Positions 26,201-37,449 of a stretch of 64,000 bases of DNA are shown here, in pieces. A program made the position numbers and the translations under genes. Source of the DNA: Pegea sp. RAD2-039 (Eukaryota; Chordata; Thaliacea; Salpida; Salpidae); NCBI GenBank assembly GCA_034620365.1, contig JAQGEQ010000037.1, positions 124,001-188,000 on the forward strand, read 5' to 3'. The notes under the pieces were generated by a model. That model saw only the letters and a program-made list of their open reading frames with translations, was not told the origin of the DNA and ran no database searches. How positions within the stretch are numbered: the first letter of the stretch is position 1; the number at the start of each line of letters is the position of its first letter.

Positions 26201-29200
26201 TCATTAATAAATTATTAATTGATTGATGATAAGTATTATTAATTGAATTATCTTTACAGGAAAAATCGAAAGGTCGTCGCTATGGTAACTATTTGCTTAA
26301 TGTGAAGATATTTATAAATGAATAATTTATATTTGATAGATACAAGAGAAAAAAATCGAACTCGACCAAGAAAATCAAAAGTTGAAAAAGTTTGTTTAAA
26401 TATCTTTGAATATTCATAATACCTTTTTTTTTATAATAAAAAATTGATGATTATTATGTAAAATAATTTATATTTTAAGTTTAAATAATGTTTAAAGTAA
26501 ATTAACCAAATAAATGATATTTTAGCAGAAAAAAGTTAAAGTTTTTAAAGAAATTTCACCAAGCATTTCATCTGCATCTTCTGATAGCTCTGATGATTGT
26601 AAGATTAATTAATCTTTATCCACAAGTTGATTCAAAGAGTGTTTGATTATTACAGGTTGTAAATTAGGTGATTTAGTTGATCTGGATTTTGAAAATGATT
26701 GTATCCAAGAAAAAATTCATTTTGGTATTTTTAATGCAATCGAAAATATTACAGAAAATATCAAAAAAAAATCCAAGGTTGTTTTTGAAGGAGGTAAGTT
26801 TTATAAAAATATCTATTTTACGTTTAAATAGAATTCTATTTGTAACCTAACTTTTCATTTCTCAAATTTTTTTAGTTAAACTCAATGAAGTACAAGCAGA
26901 ATTCAATTCAGATCCGATAAAAGCAATTTCTAGATTGAGAAATGATCGACTGGAAAGTGAAAAAAGTCAACCGAAGGTAGAACTATTCATCAATTAACAA
27001 ATTTGTTTTCTTAATTCAATAAATATTTTTAGTCTTCCAAAAAAATCATAAGACCCCTAGCATCACTATCATCACTATTACAAAAGTCTTTGAGTTTAAT
27101 TTCAAATGATCTTGTTGATCAATGTATATCTGCTTCAAGGTAAAACTTTATCATCAACTGACACAACGCTAAAGTCTACAAATACAGGTTGACCAACCCG
27201 TTAGAGCTAGAAACATTATTGTACTTTGCTGTTTCCTATTTGATGTCAGAAGTTATGGCAATTTTGATAATTGATCGTATTTTTAAAACCTTCAAAGCAA
27301 GCAGGATTGAAAAAGAAAGATTATCAAGACATATCTACGTTCTTGTTGGTGAAATGTTGAACACTAGGATGATTCCATATGGGTAAAAAAACTTTCAAGT
27401 CTCTTCTTCAAACCATTATTGTTTTCATTCTTCAACAGATGGCCAAAAATAAAACCTTGCCTTCCAAAGATTGGTGACATTGAAGGCTTCCATGAAATCA
27501 GAAAAAGTCATTCTAAACTCTTTATTGATTCAAAATCTTATTTAAAATTATTTTTTTATAGAAAAACAGCTAAACAAAAAAGGTAAACACGCCCCTGAAG
27601 GACCAAATGTTTATGGAAAAGTGAGTCAAATTTTTAATATAATTCCAGCTTCACAAAGATTTTAACTCTTTTGTAATTTTATCAATTCTGCTTATAGACA
27701 AAAGAAGACAATTTTGCAACTATCAAAACAAAGATCATTTGTGGATTTGAACCAGGAAGTATGAGGTCATTTATTGATCGTAAATCGGTTGGATTACCTG
27801 AACAAACTTACAACTCTACTAATTTCAATTGGAAGAGCAAACTTATAGACGATGTCATCAAAAGTAAATTCGATTTAATATTTTATGAGTGGTTCTAATC
27901 TCAAAATACTTTAGGTAAAGAATATAAACAAAGCTTCATGTTTGTCAGGTGAGAAAGATTTGAATCAAATCACTTTTGATTATTTTAAAACATCAATAAA
28001 TTGCTTTTCAGTGATGATGAAGATGGTGGTGATTCTGTTGAAGAAGATGAACATCATATGATTATGGAAGAACCTTCAATTGACTTTTCTGATGAAGAGT
28101 CGTTTGATTCACAAGATGTTGATGATATGTCCGATGCTTTTGATGATATGAGTGAAGCTATTGTTAATGAAGTTCTTAATTCCACAATTGGAGCTTATAA
28201 AGAAGATAATAATGAAAATATAGAGACGGATTCAACAAAAGAATCTCAAACAACAGAAGAAATCTTAAGTCGAGTCATGAAACAAGTGAACTCAAAACTA
28301 AGATTAATCTCTCAAAGAATTGATAGAGAACGAGAATTAGAATTGAAACAAAAAATGGAGAAAGAAATTATGGATGAACTGGAAGTTACCGTCGAGAATG
28401 AAGAATGTTTTGAAGAGATGAGTGAAACTGAATCTGAGTTTGAAGAAGAGACTGTTGATGACTCTAGTGCTGCGATTAATGAAGACAATATGAGACCATG
28501 TAAAAATGATATTACAAAGATGTGTCGTAAGTTTGAAATGATTTTTGTTATTTGTTCTTAATTAATTTTTATGAATTCACAGATGAAGATGATGAAGAAA
28601 CTGCTGATGAGTCTGAGATTGAAAATGAAGAAGTTGAAATGTCATTAGACGATGAAATTTCACAGAATATTGAAGTAGAAGTAGATGAAGAAGTTGAAAA
28701 GAAAAACAAAAAAGGCAAAAAAGGCAAAAAGGGTAAAAAAGGAAAAGGAAAAAAGAAGAAGAAGAAAGGTAAAAAGGAAAAGAAAGGAAAAAAAGACAAG
28801 AAAACTAAAAAAGGCGGAAATCAAACTGATAATGAAACTGGGAAGAAAAAGAAGAAAAAAAACAAGAAAGGAAAAGTAAAAGTGAATCCCAAAAAATCTC
28901 TAACACAAGTCAAAGTAACTGGCGATCAAAACATCAATGACAAGAAAGCTACAAGTAAACCTGCTACTCCTGTTGAAGGTGCTCCTAATAAAAGTGCTGA
29001 TGATAAAAATCTTGTAGATGAAATAGTAAATGATGCAATCAATGCTGCACTCATATCAACTACAAAACTAAGTTCTTCGCCTGATTTACAATCAGCTCAA
29101 ACACCTACTTTCGGTCGAATAATTGTTGATCAAGTTGTTGATGATCAAATACTATACGGACAAGCTTTTAACAATAAAAATGAAAAAGTTGCTGATAGCG

Positions 29201-30333
29201 AAGCTGTTAAATATCAAAATAGTGAAGAACAAATTTTAGCTGAGTTAAAGTTAAACTATAGTAATAATGGTAACACTGATAATGATCAAACAAATTATGA
29301 TCATTCAACTAAGCACCAAGTTGTTAAAAGCCAAATTAGTGGTGAAAAAGAGGATGAAGATCAGATTGCTGTAAGTTCAACTGATGATAAACCAACTGAA
29401 AATGAAGAAGCTGACAATGGTGAAAACACTCAAAAAACTCTTGTTGATGTCAAAGAGAAAAGTGAAGAGGATGCTGTTACTGAGGTTGTTGATAATGTTT
29501 TAGCGGATGCTTTATTTAGTACAATAACTTCACTTAATCATGAATCATCTTTTGATGATGGACTTGAACCTTCGACAAGAGTTTCTACATTTAATGTTAC
29601 TCATAAGGATTCTACTAGTTTACCAGCTGCTAAAAACCAACTTAAATCAAAAACGGAAGATGGTATGAGCCAGAATAAAAGTTTAACTGATTTATTGTCA
29701 AATCATACAAGCATAATAAGTAGCAGAAGTGTTTCGCAAACAACAAGTTATGATTCAATTAGTCAAAGTTCTTTTGATGATAGTGTTAGCTCTGGTAGCT
29801 CTGATAGTTCAGATGCAACATTATCTAGTATCAGGTAGATTTTGACAAATTTTTGAAGATTAAATTTTACAGCAGGCCTTTTTAGATACTTGAGTTCTTC
29901 AAATACAACATTACCCAAATCTTCTGGTCATTTGCAGTCTTCAAGATCATTTAGTGAGGTGAATATTTTATATCAAATTTTTTAAGTAGAAAGTATTTCA
30001 AAAATTGAAATTTTTCTTAGAGTTCAACAATCCAAAACTCTTTCAGTACCAGCCTTGATCTTTCATCTTCTGATTCCAGCGTTGATCAATCAGACGATGA
30101 TACTACAGTTGCGACTGATCCGCAAACGTAAACCAACGAACTTAAGATAAATTGAATCAAACAAAACTCTTTAAATTTTACAGTGAACAGAAGTTTTCAC
30201 CTACAGTTCCACAAGCACCTAAACCCGAACGTCTAAGCTCAAAAACCCGAAGAGTAAGTATTTTTTAAACTTAATTTTTGTTAAACTTTTAACTTTATCT
30301 TTTTTTAGTTTAAAAAATCAACTTCAAAGTAGT
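20222..30333 (+). CDS. FSIP2: FSIP2-like sperm fibrous-sheath / flagellar scaffold protein
   Basis: Probable relative of fibrous sheath-interacting protein 2, a large sperm-tail scaffold that binds an A-kinase anchoring protein. The call rests on the N terminus: exon 1 (20222-20350) has KLPFVPGNNYVLHTTSLGKT, followed by NKEYNYVNDPHLLKYYKRK and CTLKEYNNYRTYL. These match the conserved FSIP2 start (LPVIPG, DPHLRAYYKRK, CTLRELNKYRQYL) in the same order. Long basic coiled-coil exons follow (21465-22130), then about 30 small exons containing repeated amphipathic helices, a very acidic exon (28012-28526), and the largest exon (28583-29834) with a Lys/Gly-rich block. The tail is Ser-rich and ends in the exon 30310-30333 (stop 30331). 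I count about 42 exons and roughly 2000 residues, much shorter than human FSIP2 (near 6900). One junction at 23030 is doubtful, so a split into two genes is possible. AATAAA at 30456 is a likely polyadenylation signal. Confidence 0.75.
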
Positions 30334-31338
30334 AGTTCTTTTCAAATTCTTAATGGATTGTTTTTCAAAGCAAAAGAACCAAGAATTTATTTTAAGATAA
30401 ATAGCTAAACGAATAAGTCAAGTCTAATTTTAAAAACGTATTAAAACATGTATTGAATAAAAGTAAATGCTGAAAGTGTTGGTTGTTTTATCTTGTACTA
30501 AAATTCATTAGTTGGTTAGGACTTCTACAAGTTTTTGATATAATTTAAACTGTTTACAACTACTAGCAACTTTTATTAATTCTAACAATTTGTAAATTGA
30601 AATTTAGGATTTGAACTTACAGCATGTTGTTGATAAAATAACTTGTTTGGTACAATAGTGATGTAACATCATTCAATCTAGTATTTGCTCTAAATTTGCT
30701 ATTTATAATTAAGATTCAAGTGAAACAAATAATTTCCTGTCATTCAATGTCTTATATCTCAAGTTGACAGTTCTTTACTGTTGAAGATCCATTTACAAGA
30801 GATAGATCTCAATTTTTAGAGTATGAATATATTCAATTATAAATTCTTTATAAAAAAACAACAACTTAAATGTTTATGTTAAGTTTAGTATTAACTAGAT
30901 CTTGTAGCTGGATTTATTATCTGGATTTAATGAGTACTACTTCTTTTAAAGATACAATGAGTCATACATTCATGACGTTTGTAGCACCTTAACTATATGA
31001 GTCATACATTTAAACTGTTTAAACTTGATGTAATAAATACATAATAGTAGAAGTTTTAAAATCTATTTTAAAGAAAATGTTTATTTCCAACTTCATATGT
31101 TAATAAGATGTTAATAAATATAAGAAAGAAGGACATTTGATGATTTTAGTATCAGGAACATCTAGTATCTAAACATCCGGGATAGTTTGATGATTGAAAG
31201 TCAGAATCTGTGATTGGGCGATCTTTAAAAAGTGAATCTTGGTAAAGATGATTATTGAAGTTTATTCAAGAATGATAAAACAATAAAAGGAAAAAAGAAG
31301 AAAATAAAAAAGTCTTTAGAGATGAGGAAGACGACGAC
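30334..31338. other. Convergent intergenic spacer
   Basis: One kilobase between the 3' ends of the FSIP2-like gene (+) and BSDC1 (-). It holds AATAAA signals for both directions: + strand at 30456, and - strand at 31261-31266 (TTTATT on the + strand), the latter about 70 bp past the BSDC1 stop. Nothing else was recognised. Confidence 0.6.
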
Positions 31339-34300
31339 TCACTCCCATCCTTCCCAATCATCTTCTTTTACATCATCTGTTTCATTCAGGACACTTTTGA
31401 TCTCTTCTTCTGTCATATCGATCTCAAAATCTTTCTCCCAATCCGAACTTCCACCACTAGAGGACTCTGTGAAGTTTGGATAGATCTGATGACGTCATCA
31501 GGATCGGGAATTTACCTTTTGAAGTCTTAAAATCGGAGTGTTCGATCATCTCACAGCTCGAAGCTTCTTTTGATGATAAATTTGTATCACTTCGATCTTC
31601 AGGAATCTTTTGCTCCTGATCTTCATCTTCTTCGGACTTTACTGATGATGGGATCACTGATGACGAAGGAAGATCCGAAGATGAAGATTGGGCGGGTTGT
31701 GAAGAGGGGATGTTGCTAGGAGCTGGTTCATCATCTGTGACAATATGATGAAGTCATTACGCGTGACACGTGTTGTTTGATATGAAGAAGATAAATAAAA
31801 AGAAGATCAGGATGAAGATCAGGACGAAGATTAGATAAAAATCAAAAAGATATCAACTAAAAGATCAGAAGAAGATCAAAAGATAATTTAGAGAAGATGA
31901 GAAGAAGATGGGAGGTAAACTTCAAGTAAAGATCAATATCACACAAAATCTTTGATGAAGATACTCACCAGCATCATCATCCCAAGCTAGTTCAGATGTT
32001 GAAGTTTGTTTGATTCTTTCAACTGGTTTCACTTCAGGGATCTGCTGCTCTTGATCTTCATCTTCTTCGGACTTTACTGGTGATGGCATCACTGATGACG
32101 AAGGAAGATCCGAAGATGAAGATTGGGCGGGTTGTGAAGACGGGATGTTGCTAGGAGCTGGTTCATCATCTGTGAGAAGATTAGAAGGATCACAAAAGTT
32201 TACTGATAAAGTATCTCACCATCATCATCATCCCAAGCTAGCTCGGATGTTGAAGACTGCGCTCTTTCAACTAATTTAGCTCTTCTTTCTTCCGCCTACA
32301 AAAGATCTTTAGAAGAAGATCAACATCTAAAGATGCTCACTTCTTCGTGGAGGTTCTTCTTGTAGAAATATCGAGTCCAGAAGATCTCATGCGTCACGGC
32401 ATCGGGAACTAGTTTATTGAAGATTGTTCGGACCTAAAACGAATCAAGACGTAGGAAGATAAGATCAATTTGTGGGATTACTTCTTTGCAATCAAGAATT
32501 AAAGAAGATATCTCTTCTTTTTTAGTTTCCACATCAAAATTTTTTGACCAATCTTCAAAAGCTATTTCATCTGAAACAATTTAAGATGTTTTTAGGATTT
32601 CAAATTGATGCTAAGAGTGTTTTGTTTGGATTTTAAGATAGATAAGTGGAAGTATTTATAGAGATTATGAGAAAAATGATTAATAATTTACGGCTAGAAC
32701 AAAAGGCTCATTTACTAAGATTTAGATAGAAATTTGCTAAAACTTACTATCAGGTTCAGTACAATATGTTTCTGGGTTCGTTTGTAGATGATATAAACGG
32801 GCCTTGAACAAAAATTAGGTGATTAGTAAACTGTTTTAGTTTTTATTTTGTCAATTAAAGTGGAAATACATGAAAAAAATGAAATAAAATTCTAAGAAAA
32901 AGAATTCCAACACATACTATAACAACAGTTATTACAACCTAAACAACACATTAAAAACATCGAAAAAGGTGTTCTTGTTTATCTTAGAAAACTATCGCAG
33001 CTAGATTAAAGGTAGTTGTTGATTTTGGTGATATATCAGCATATGGAAGAGAGAAAGTTTGTTAGAATGTTTATATAATAAAACAATTATCAAAAAAACA
33101 ATCTTGAAATGTTCAAAAGTTCTGAATTTGATCAACTCTTATCAAGGATTTTTTAAACATTTTAAAGTAATTGAAAAAAATCAATAAACAAAATATTGGA
33201 GGTTAACTTTATAAAAGTAAAATTACATGATTGTTAGCAGATAACTCTTTTAGTTTTAAATATTTTCATTTCAAAGTTTTAGAAATACCTGGCTTGGTGA
33301 AAGAGTTTTTATTCCACTTCCAGTACCCACAAGAAATGAATCTTCATCTAACAGAACAGAAATAGTCATTAGACTTTGACTTAAAATGTTTGAAATTTCA
33401 ACCTTACTTTTATATAGAACATAAAATTATTTTAAAAGTTTCAAAATATTATGAATTTTATGAGGATATAAACTTTTTATTTAAAGAAAACATAAGATAA
33501 ATACAAAAGAAATTATAAAAAGTTCTTATATATAGTTTGTAAAGATTAAAAATACCCAAAAGTATTTGAAAAATTAGATTTAAACCAGATATTTAAAATA
33601 AAATTTATTTAAATAAAAGTGACTAAGATTGGATTTAAAAATTGATGGATTTAAAATTCAAAGGACTAAAAATAAAATTAATACTTTAAAAGTCACCTAA
33701 TTGTCATTTAAGAAGTTTAATTCAAACAATTTACCATCACTAAAAGGTTTAGCAAGACAAGTAAATGAAAAAGATTTATATAAGTGGTAATCAAAAACAA
33801 ACAAATATCATAAATAAAGGAACAAGTAGGAATTAGGGTTTAAACTCTCAAATTATTGTTTGAAAGTCTTTCTATTTAACAGTTTTATATTTGAACTTAC
33901 CACTGTCATCTGGTTCTAAAGGCGAAACTTGTTTAACAACTTTACCCAAAAAATCAGTCAATGAGTTTGTGACAGCTTTAGTTGCTTCTGATGCCTCTTC
34001 TAAATTGATCTAATACAAAAAAAGCAATTACTACTAAGTAAAGATTGAATACAATCAAATAATATATCTGAAATAAAAAAACTTCTATTAATTATTTAAA
34101 CTTTAAAGAATGGTTTGAATCATGGCAACATTTAAGTAGAATAAACAAACATTTTTTAAAAATAAATTATTGACAAAAATACTTGAAGTAGATGTCTATT
34201 TATACTTACATTAATATTTAATTGATCTTTCATTTGAGCTGCAGTAGAAGCTACAAGTTTTGAAGCATCATCTCTAACTGCTTGAGTAAACTCTTTCATA

Positions 34301-34467
34301 TCTCTCATCATAAACTCATTTGTTTCAACTAGCTATAATCATAAAAAAATACATCAAAAAAATTTAAACAATTATTATGGTTTGTTAATCACTTAAAATA
34401 TACCTTTTGTTTAGCAATATCATACCAACTATTCCACCAAGAGGACTCTTCATTCTCTGGTTCATCT
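31339..34467 (-). CDS. BSDC1: BSD-domain protein BSDC1 (5' exon not found)
   Basis: Homologue of BSD domain-containing protein 1, a cytoplasmic protein of poorly known function in the SYAP1-like family. Exons in transcript order: 34404-34467, 34210-34332, 33901-34009, 33289-33348, 32748-32802, 32482-32570, 32341-32433, 32220-32295, 31969-32169, 31516-31734, 31339-31466. The N-terminal region reads SSWWNSWYDIAKQK and FMMRDMKEFTQAVRDD (human WWRSWLQQ, FMKRDLTEFTQVV). Then comes ARLYHLQTNPETYCTEPD, and the BSD domain (DWSKNFDVETKKEEI, VPDAVTHEIFWTRYFYK). The last exon encodes the conserved acidic C terminus DWEKDFEIDMTEEEI to DDWEGWE. The start codon lies on an unseen exon above 34467. The junction from 33289 to 32802 is out of phase as read, so a small exon is probably missing there. 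Two consecutive linker exons are near-identical duplicates. Confidence 0.92.
31516..32285 (-). repeat. Intragenic duplication of a BSDC1 linker exon
   Basis: Exons 31969-32169 and 31516-31734 both begin with the same roughly 120 bp, encoding DDEPAPSNIPSSQPAQSSSS and the following SDLPSSSV, then KSEEDEDQEQ. Only a few substitutions separate them. The repeated unit also includes the end of the preceding exon: TSELAWDDD is found both at about 32220-32260 and at the end of 31969-32169. Both copies are open and in phase, so the protein linker is lengthened. Confidence 0.95.
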
Positions 34468-34560
34468 CTATATAAAAAAATTATATTTTTAAATAGATGA
34501 ACCATCTAATCATACTTTAAAGTTTTATTATAAGTCTAACATGTGTTGACAAACACATAA

Positions 34561-34985
34561 GTGCAGATGACAAATTATAAAGCTCTTATATCAAACACAA
34601 CACATGAAAGGAGAAAGATAATGAAAAAGTTCTTAAGTATCAAAGCTTAAAATAATTAATGTAGAAAAAGCAAGAGTACTGCAGAGCTATGAGTTATAAA
34701 TACAAAATAAGTGGAACAAATGGTATCATTACATATCACTTGTTAACTTACATTATTATACTTTGAATAATAATTTTTATATATTTATTCTATTCAACAT
34801 ATGGTTGTAGATGACAAATTATACAGCTCTTATAGCAAATACAAACAATAAAGACAGCAGAAAGATAATGAAAAAGGTGTTAAGCATCACAGTTTAAAAT
34901 AAATAATATATATAAAATAAAACATTAGTAAATAAAAGTATAAAAGAAGCAGAGAAAATAAGGAAACTGACATTATTACATATCT
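34561..34985. repeat. Imperfect direct duplication, two copies about 245 bp apart
   Basis: The segment starting at 34561 (AGATGACAAATTATA, then AGCTCTTATA, then GAAAGATAATGAAAAAG) recurs from about 34807 in the same order. Both copies fade into A/T-rich sequence with a shared CATTATTACATATC-like end. The copies are clearly diverged. No coding potential is seen. Confidence 0.75.
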
Positions 34986-36721
34986 TAAATAAAATTACTT
35001 AAGTAATAACTTCTTGACAAGTTTTTATAAGAAGTAATTAAAAAAATAAATTAAAAATTAACCATTAAATTATATACACAAGAAAAAATGATTTAAAAAT
35101 ACATAATAAACTTGTAATAAAGGATAAAAATATTATAATTTATAATATATTCATATATAATACAATATATATCATGACTGTTGTTTTTAAATTTAACTTG
35201 AAAATTGATTTTTTTGAGTTATATGTTGTATATTAAATAGTCATAAAGCAAACTTGTTTACAATTCTAAAATAAATAATTTATTGCTGAAGAAAATAAAA
35301 AAACAAGTAACAACAAATAAAATAACAAAAAAACAATTAAAGTATTAAATAGTATAAAGTATATATTATCAAAAGTATAAAACAGAATATAAAACACAAA
35401 AATAATTGTTCCTACTTGTTTTGTTTATTTTCCATTTTCAGCTTAAATATACGACAAATTTTAGCTTTTTCCACAAAACTTAAATATAAAACAGCGCTTT
35501 AAATACAAACAGCACTGATAAGACAAACAACAATAATAAATGCTAGAAGCAAAACTCAACCAAACTACAGTAACAATATACACAAATCGCCAAAAGCAAT
35601 TTCGTCCATTTCGTGAAATTGTCAAAACAATAAAAACATTTTATGTTTAAAAACCAAGTTTTATGAGAACTACGCTTGACATAACATGAATAATGCTATC
35701 CATTTTTCAACACTCCTTATCATAATTAGGTAAATACATTGAGATATAGTTTAGAAGAAAAAATATATAAACTTAATCGAGAATTTTTTTAAGTTTTAGC
35801 ATTCTATTTTTTATTACATTATTATTTTCAAAAACTGTTATAGTATAAACTTGTGATTTTGAAATATTTTTTTATTCAAACTATACAAAAATATATAGAA
35901 ATAAATCTTTTTAGCATAAAGAACCTAATTATTGAACATGGAATAGAATCGGTACAGCTGATTTAATCGTAATTATTTGTAAATAAAGTATTTAGTTTTA
36001 AGGTCATAATTACCACTACAGTATTAATCCAAAAAATTCTGTATTTATTTTATTTTAAACCAAGCATGTTTTTAAGTGAACACTCCATTTATACATAACT
36101 TATTCTTAAACTTGCTCAGAAAGCTCATTGAAGGTTTAAATTGGCAATACCTAGCAATGGTGGTCTACAAAATTAAAAAATAGATTCACTCATATACACA
36201 AAATTAATCGTTGCAGCATTCTATACCAACACTTGTTTCAAGCATTTTGTAATGCATCATTTAAGGTGTTTTTATTACCAAAAATTTAATTTGTTAAAAG
36301 CAACATTATCTTCATTTAAGTAATATAATTAATTATATCAATACACATGTAGATTGATTATTACTGCTCCCTTATCTATTTTTTTAATATTCTTCAAAGT
36401 ATTTCCTCAAACTTTTATACTTGATCTGTTAGTTGACAGTGCAGTTTTGGAAAGTCATGAATCCATGAATGTTAAGTATAATTTATCGTGATATTTGAAG
36501 ACATATTTGAAGATTAACAAGTTTACTGGATATATAGGTTTTTTATAAATCTAAATAGTAAACTTGCATAAGTTGTTAATTAACGATACTGCGCAGCTTC
36601 TACTTCTGACTAAGTTATATTTACTTTAGCGACAAAATGTCCTTAGGTATTTCTTTATATTTTTTCATATAAATAAAGTTTTTACATGAGACAAGTCAAT
36701 TGATTGCTAATCCATCTTTAT

Positions 36722-37050
36722 AGGAAGGAATGAATTCGACTTGCACCTCACGGTCGAAGATACGGGCTCTATAATTCCACCTATCAAGCATAAAAGTATC
36801 TTTCCTACCTATGCGTCAGTAATGCTACTACCGCAGGGTTGCTTTGAAAAAGCTAAGGGTATAAGAGTAAAACCACACAGAAAATCTCCAATCACTTGAT
36901 TTCAGTATTACCGTTCCAGCTTGTTGGGATGTGTTACTGAACATCAGATATAAATAGAGGAAATAATTCAGCGAACGCTATTACTCACTATAATCAAATC
37001 TCTTACGCAGGCAGAAAGGAAGTAAGGTAGAAAGTTTCAACTTGCACTTT
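36722..37050 (+). other. Coding-like, less AT-rich island of unknown origin
   Basis: About 330 bp stand out from the flanking A/T-rich DNA by base composition. After an acceptor-like TTTATAG at 36722 there is a run of nearly 60 sense codons, ending in TGA at about 36899, which reads NEFDLHLTVEDTGSIIPPIK and on to KHKSIFPTYASVMLLPQGCF. I do not recognise the protein. A short inverted repeat, TTCGAC...GTCGAA, lies at its start. It could be an isolated exon, a decayed gene or element fragment, or a structured RNA. Confidence 0.3.
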
Positions 37051-37449
37051 GGTTAAATGTCCCTTGGTTAAAAAGATCAACCAGACAAACAACTTCTTAA
37101 AACTGATATGCAAAATAATTCGTATATAGCACTTCTTGAATTAGTTAATTTGTATTTGGTGTGAATGATGGTCTTAGATCTTTCCTTGTAGTTTAGAGAA
37201 GCTTATATAAGCGTTATATAAGAAGACAAGTAGCGAAAGGGTTTTAAATCTGTACATGTCAACATAAAATTTGTGTTGATTGACTTGAAGATGAGAATTA
37301 GTTCTTAACTTTTTCGAGAAAAGTAATATATAATAAAGTAAAAAGTATACTTTAAAAAGGTTTTAGTAGTCCAACAAAACTGAATAATTTTTCCTTTTTA
37401 GGGAAAGAACCCTTGCAAAAGTAAACAAAAATAAGCTGTACGCAAATTC

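Larger units (their letters stand above)
34468..37449. other. Intergenic region containing two local features
   Basis: About 3 kb, mostly A/T-rich. It must contain the missing 5' exon of BSDC1 and the promoter of the first thioesterase. The only structures seen are an imperfect duplication at 34.56-34.99 kb and the less AT-rich island at 36.7-37.05 kb, listed separately. Confidence 0.5.

Noticed and set aside
28569-28799. Antisense frame rich in Phe, Pro and Ser opposite the FSIP2-like gene
   Set aside because: Mirror of the Lys/Glu-rich coding block on the + strand; no independent evidence.
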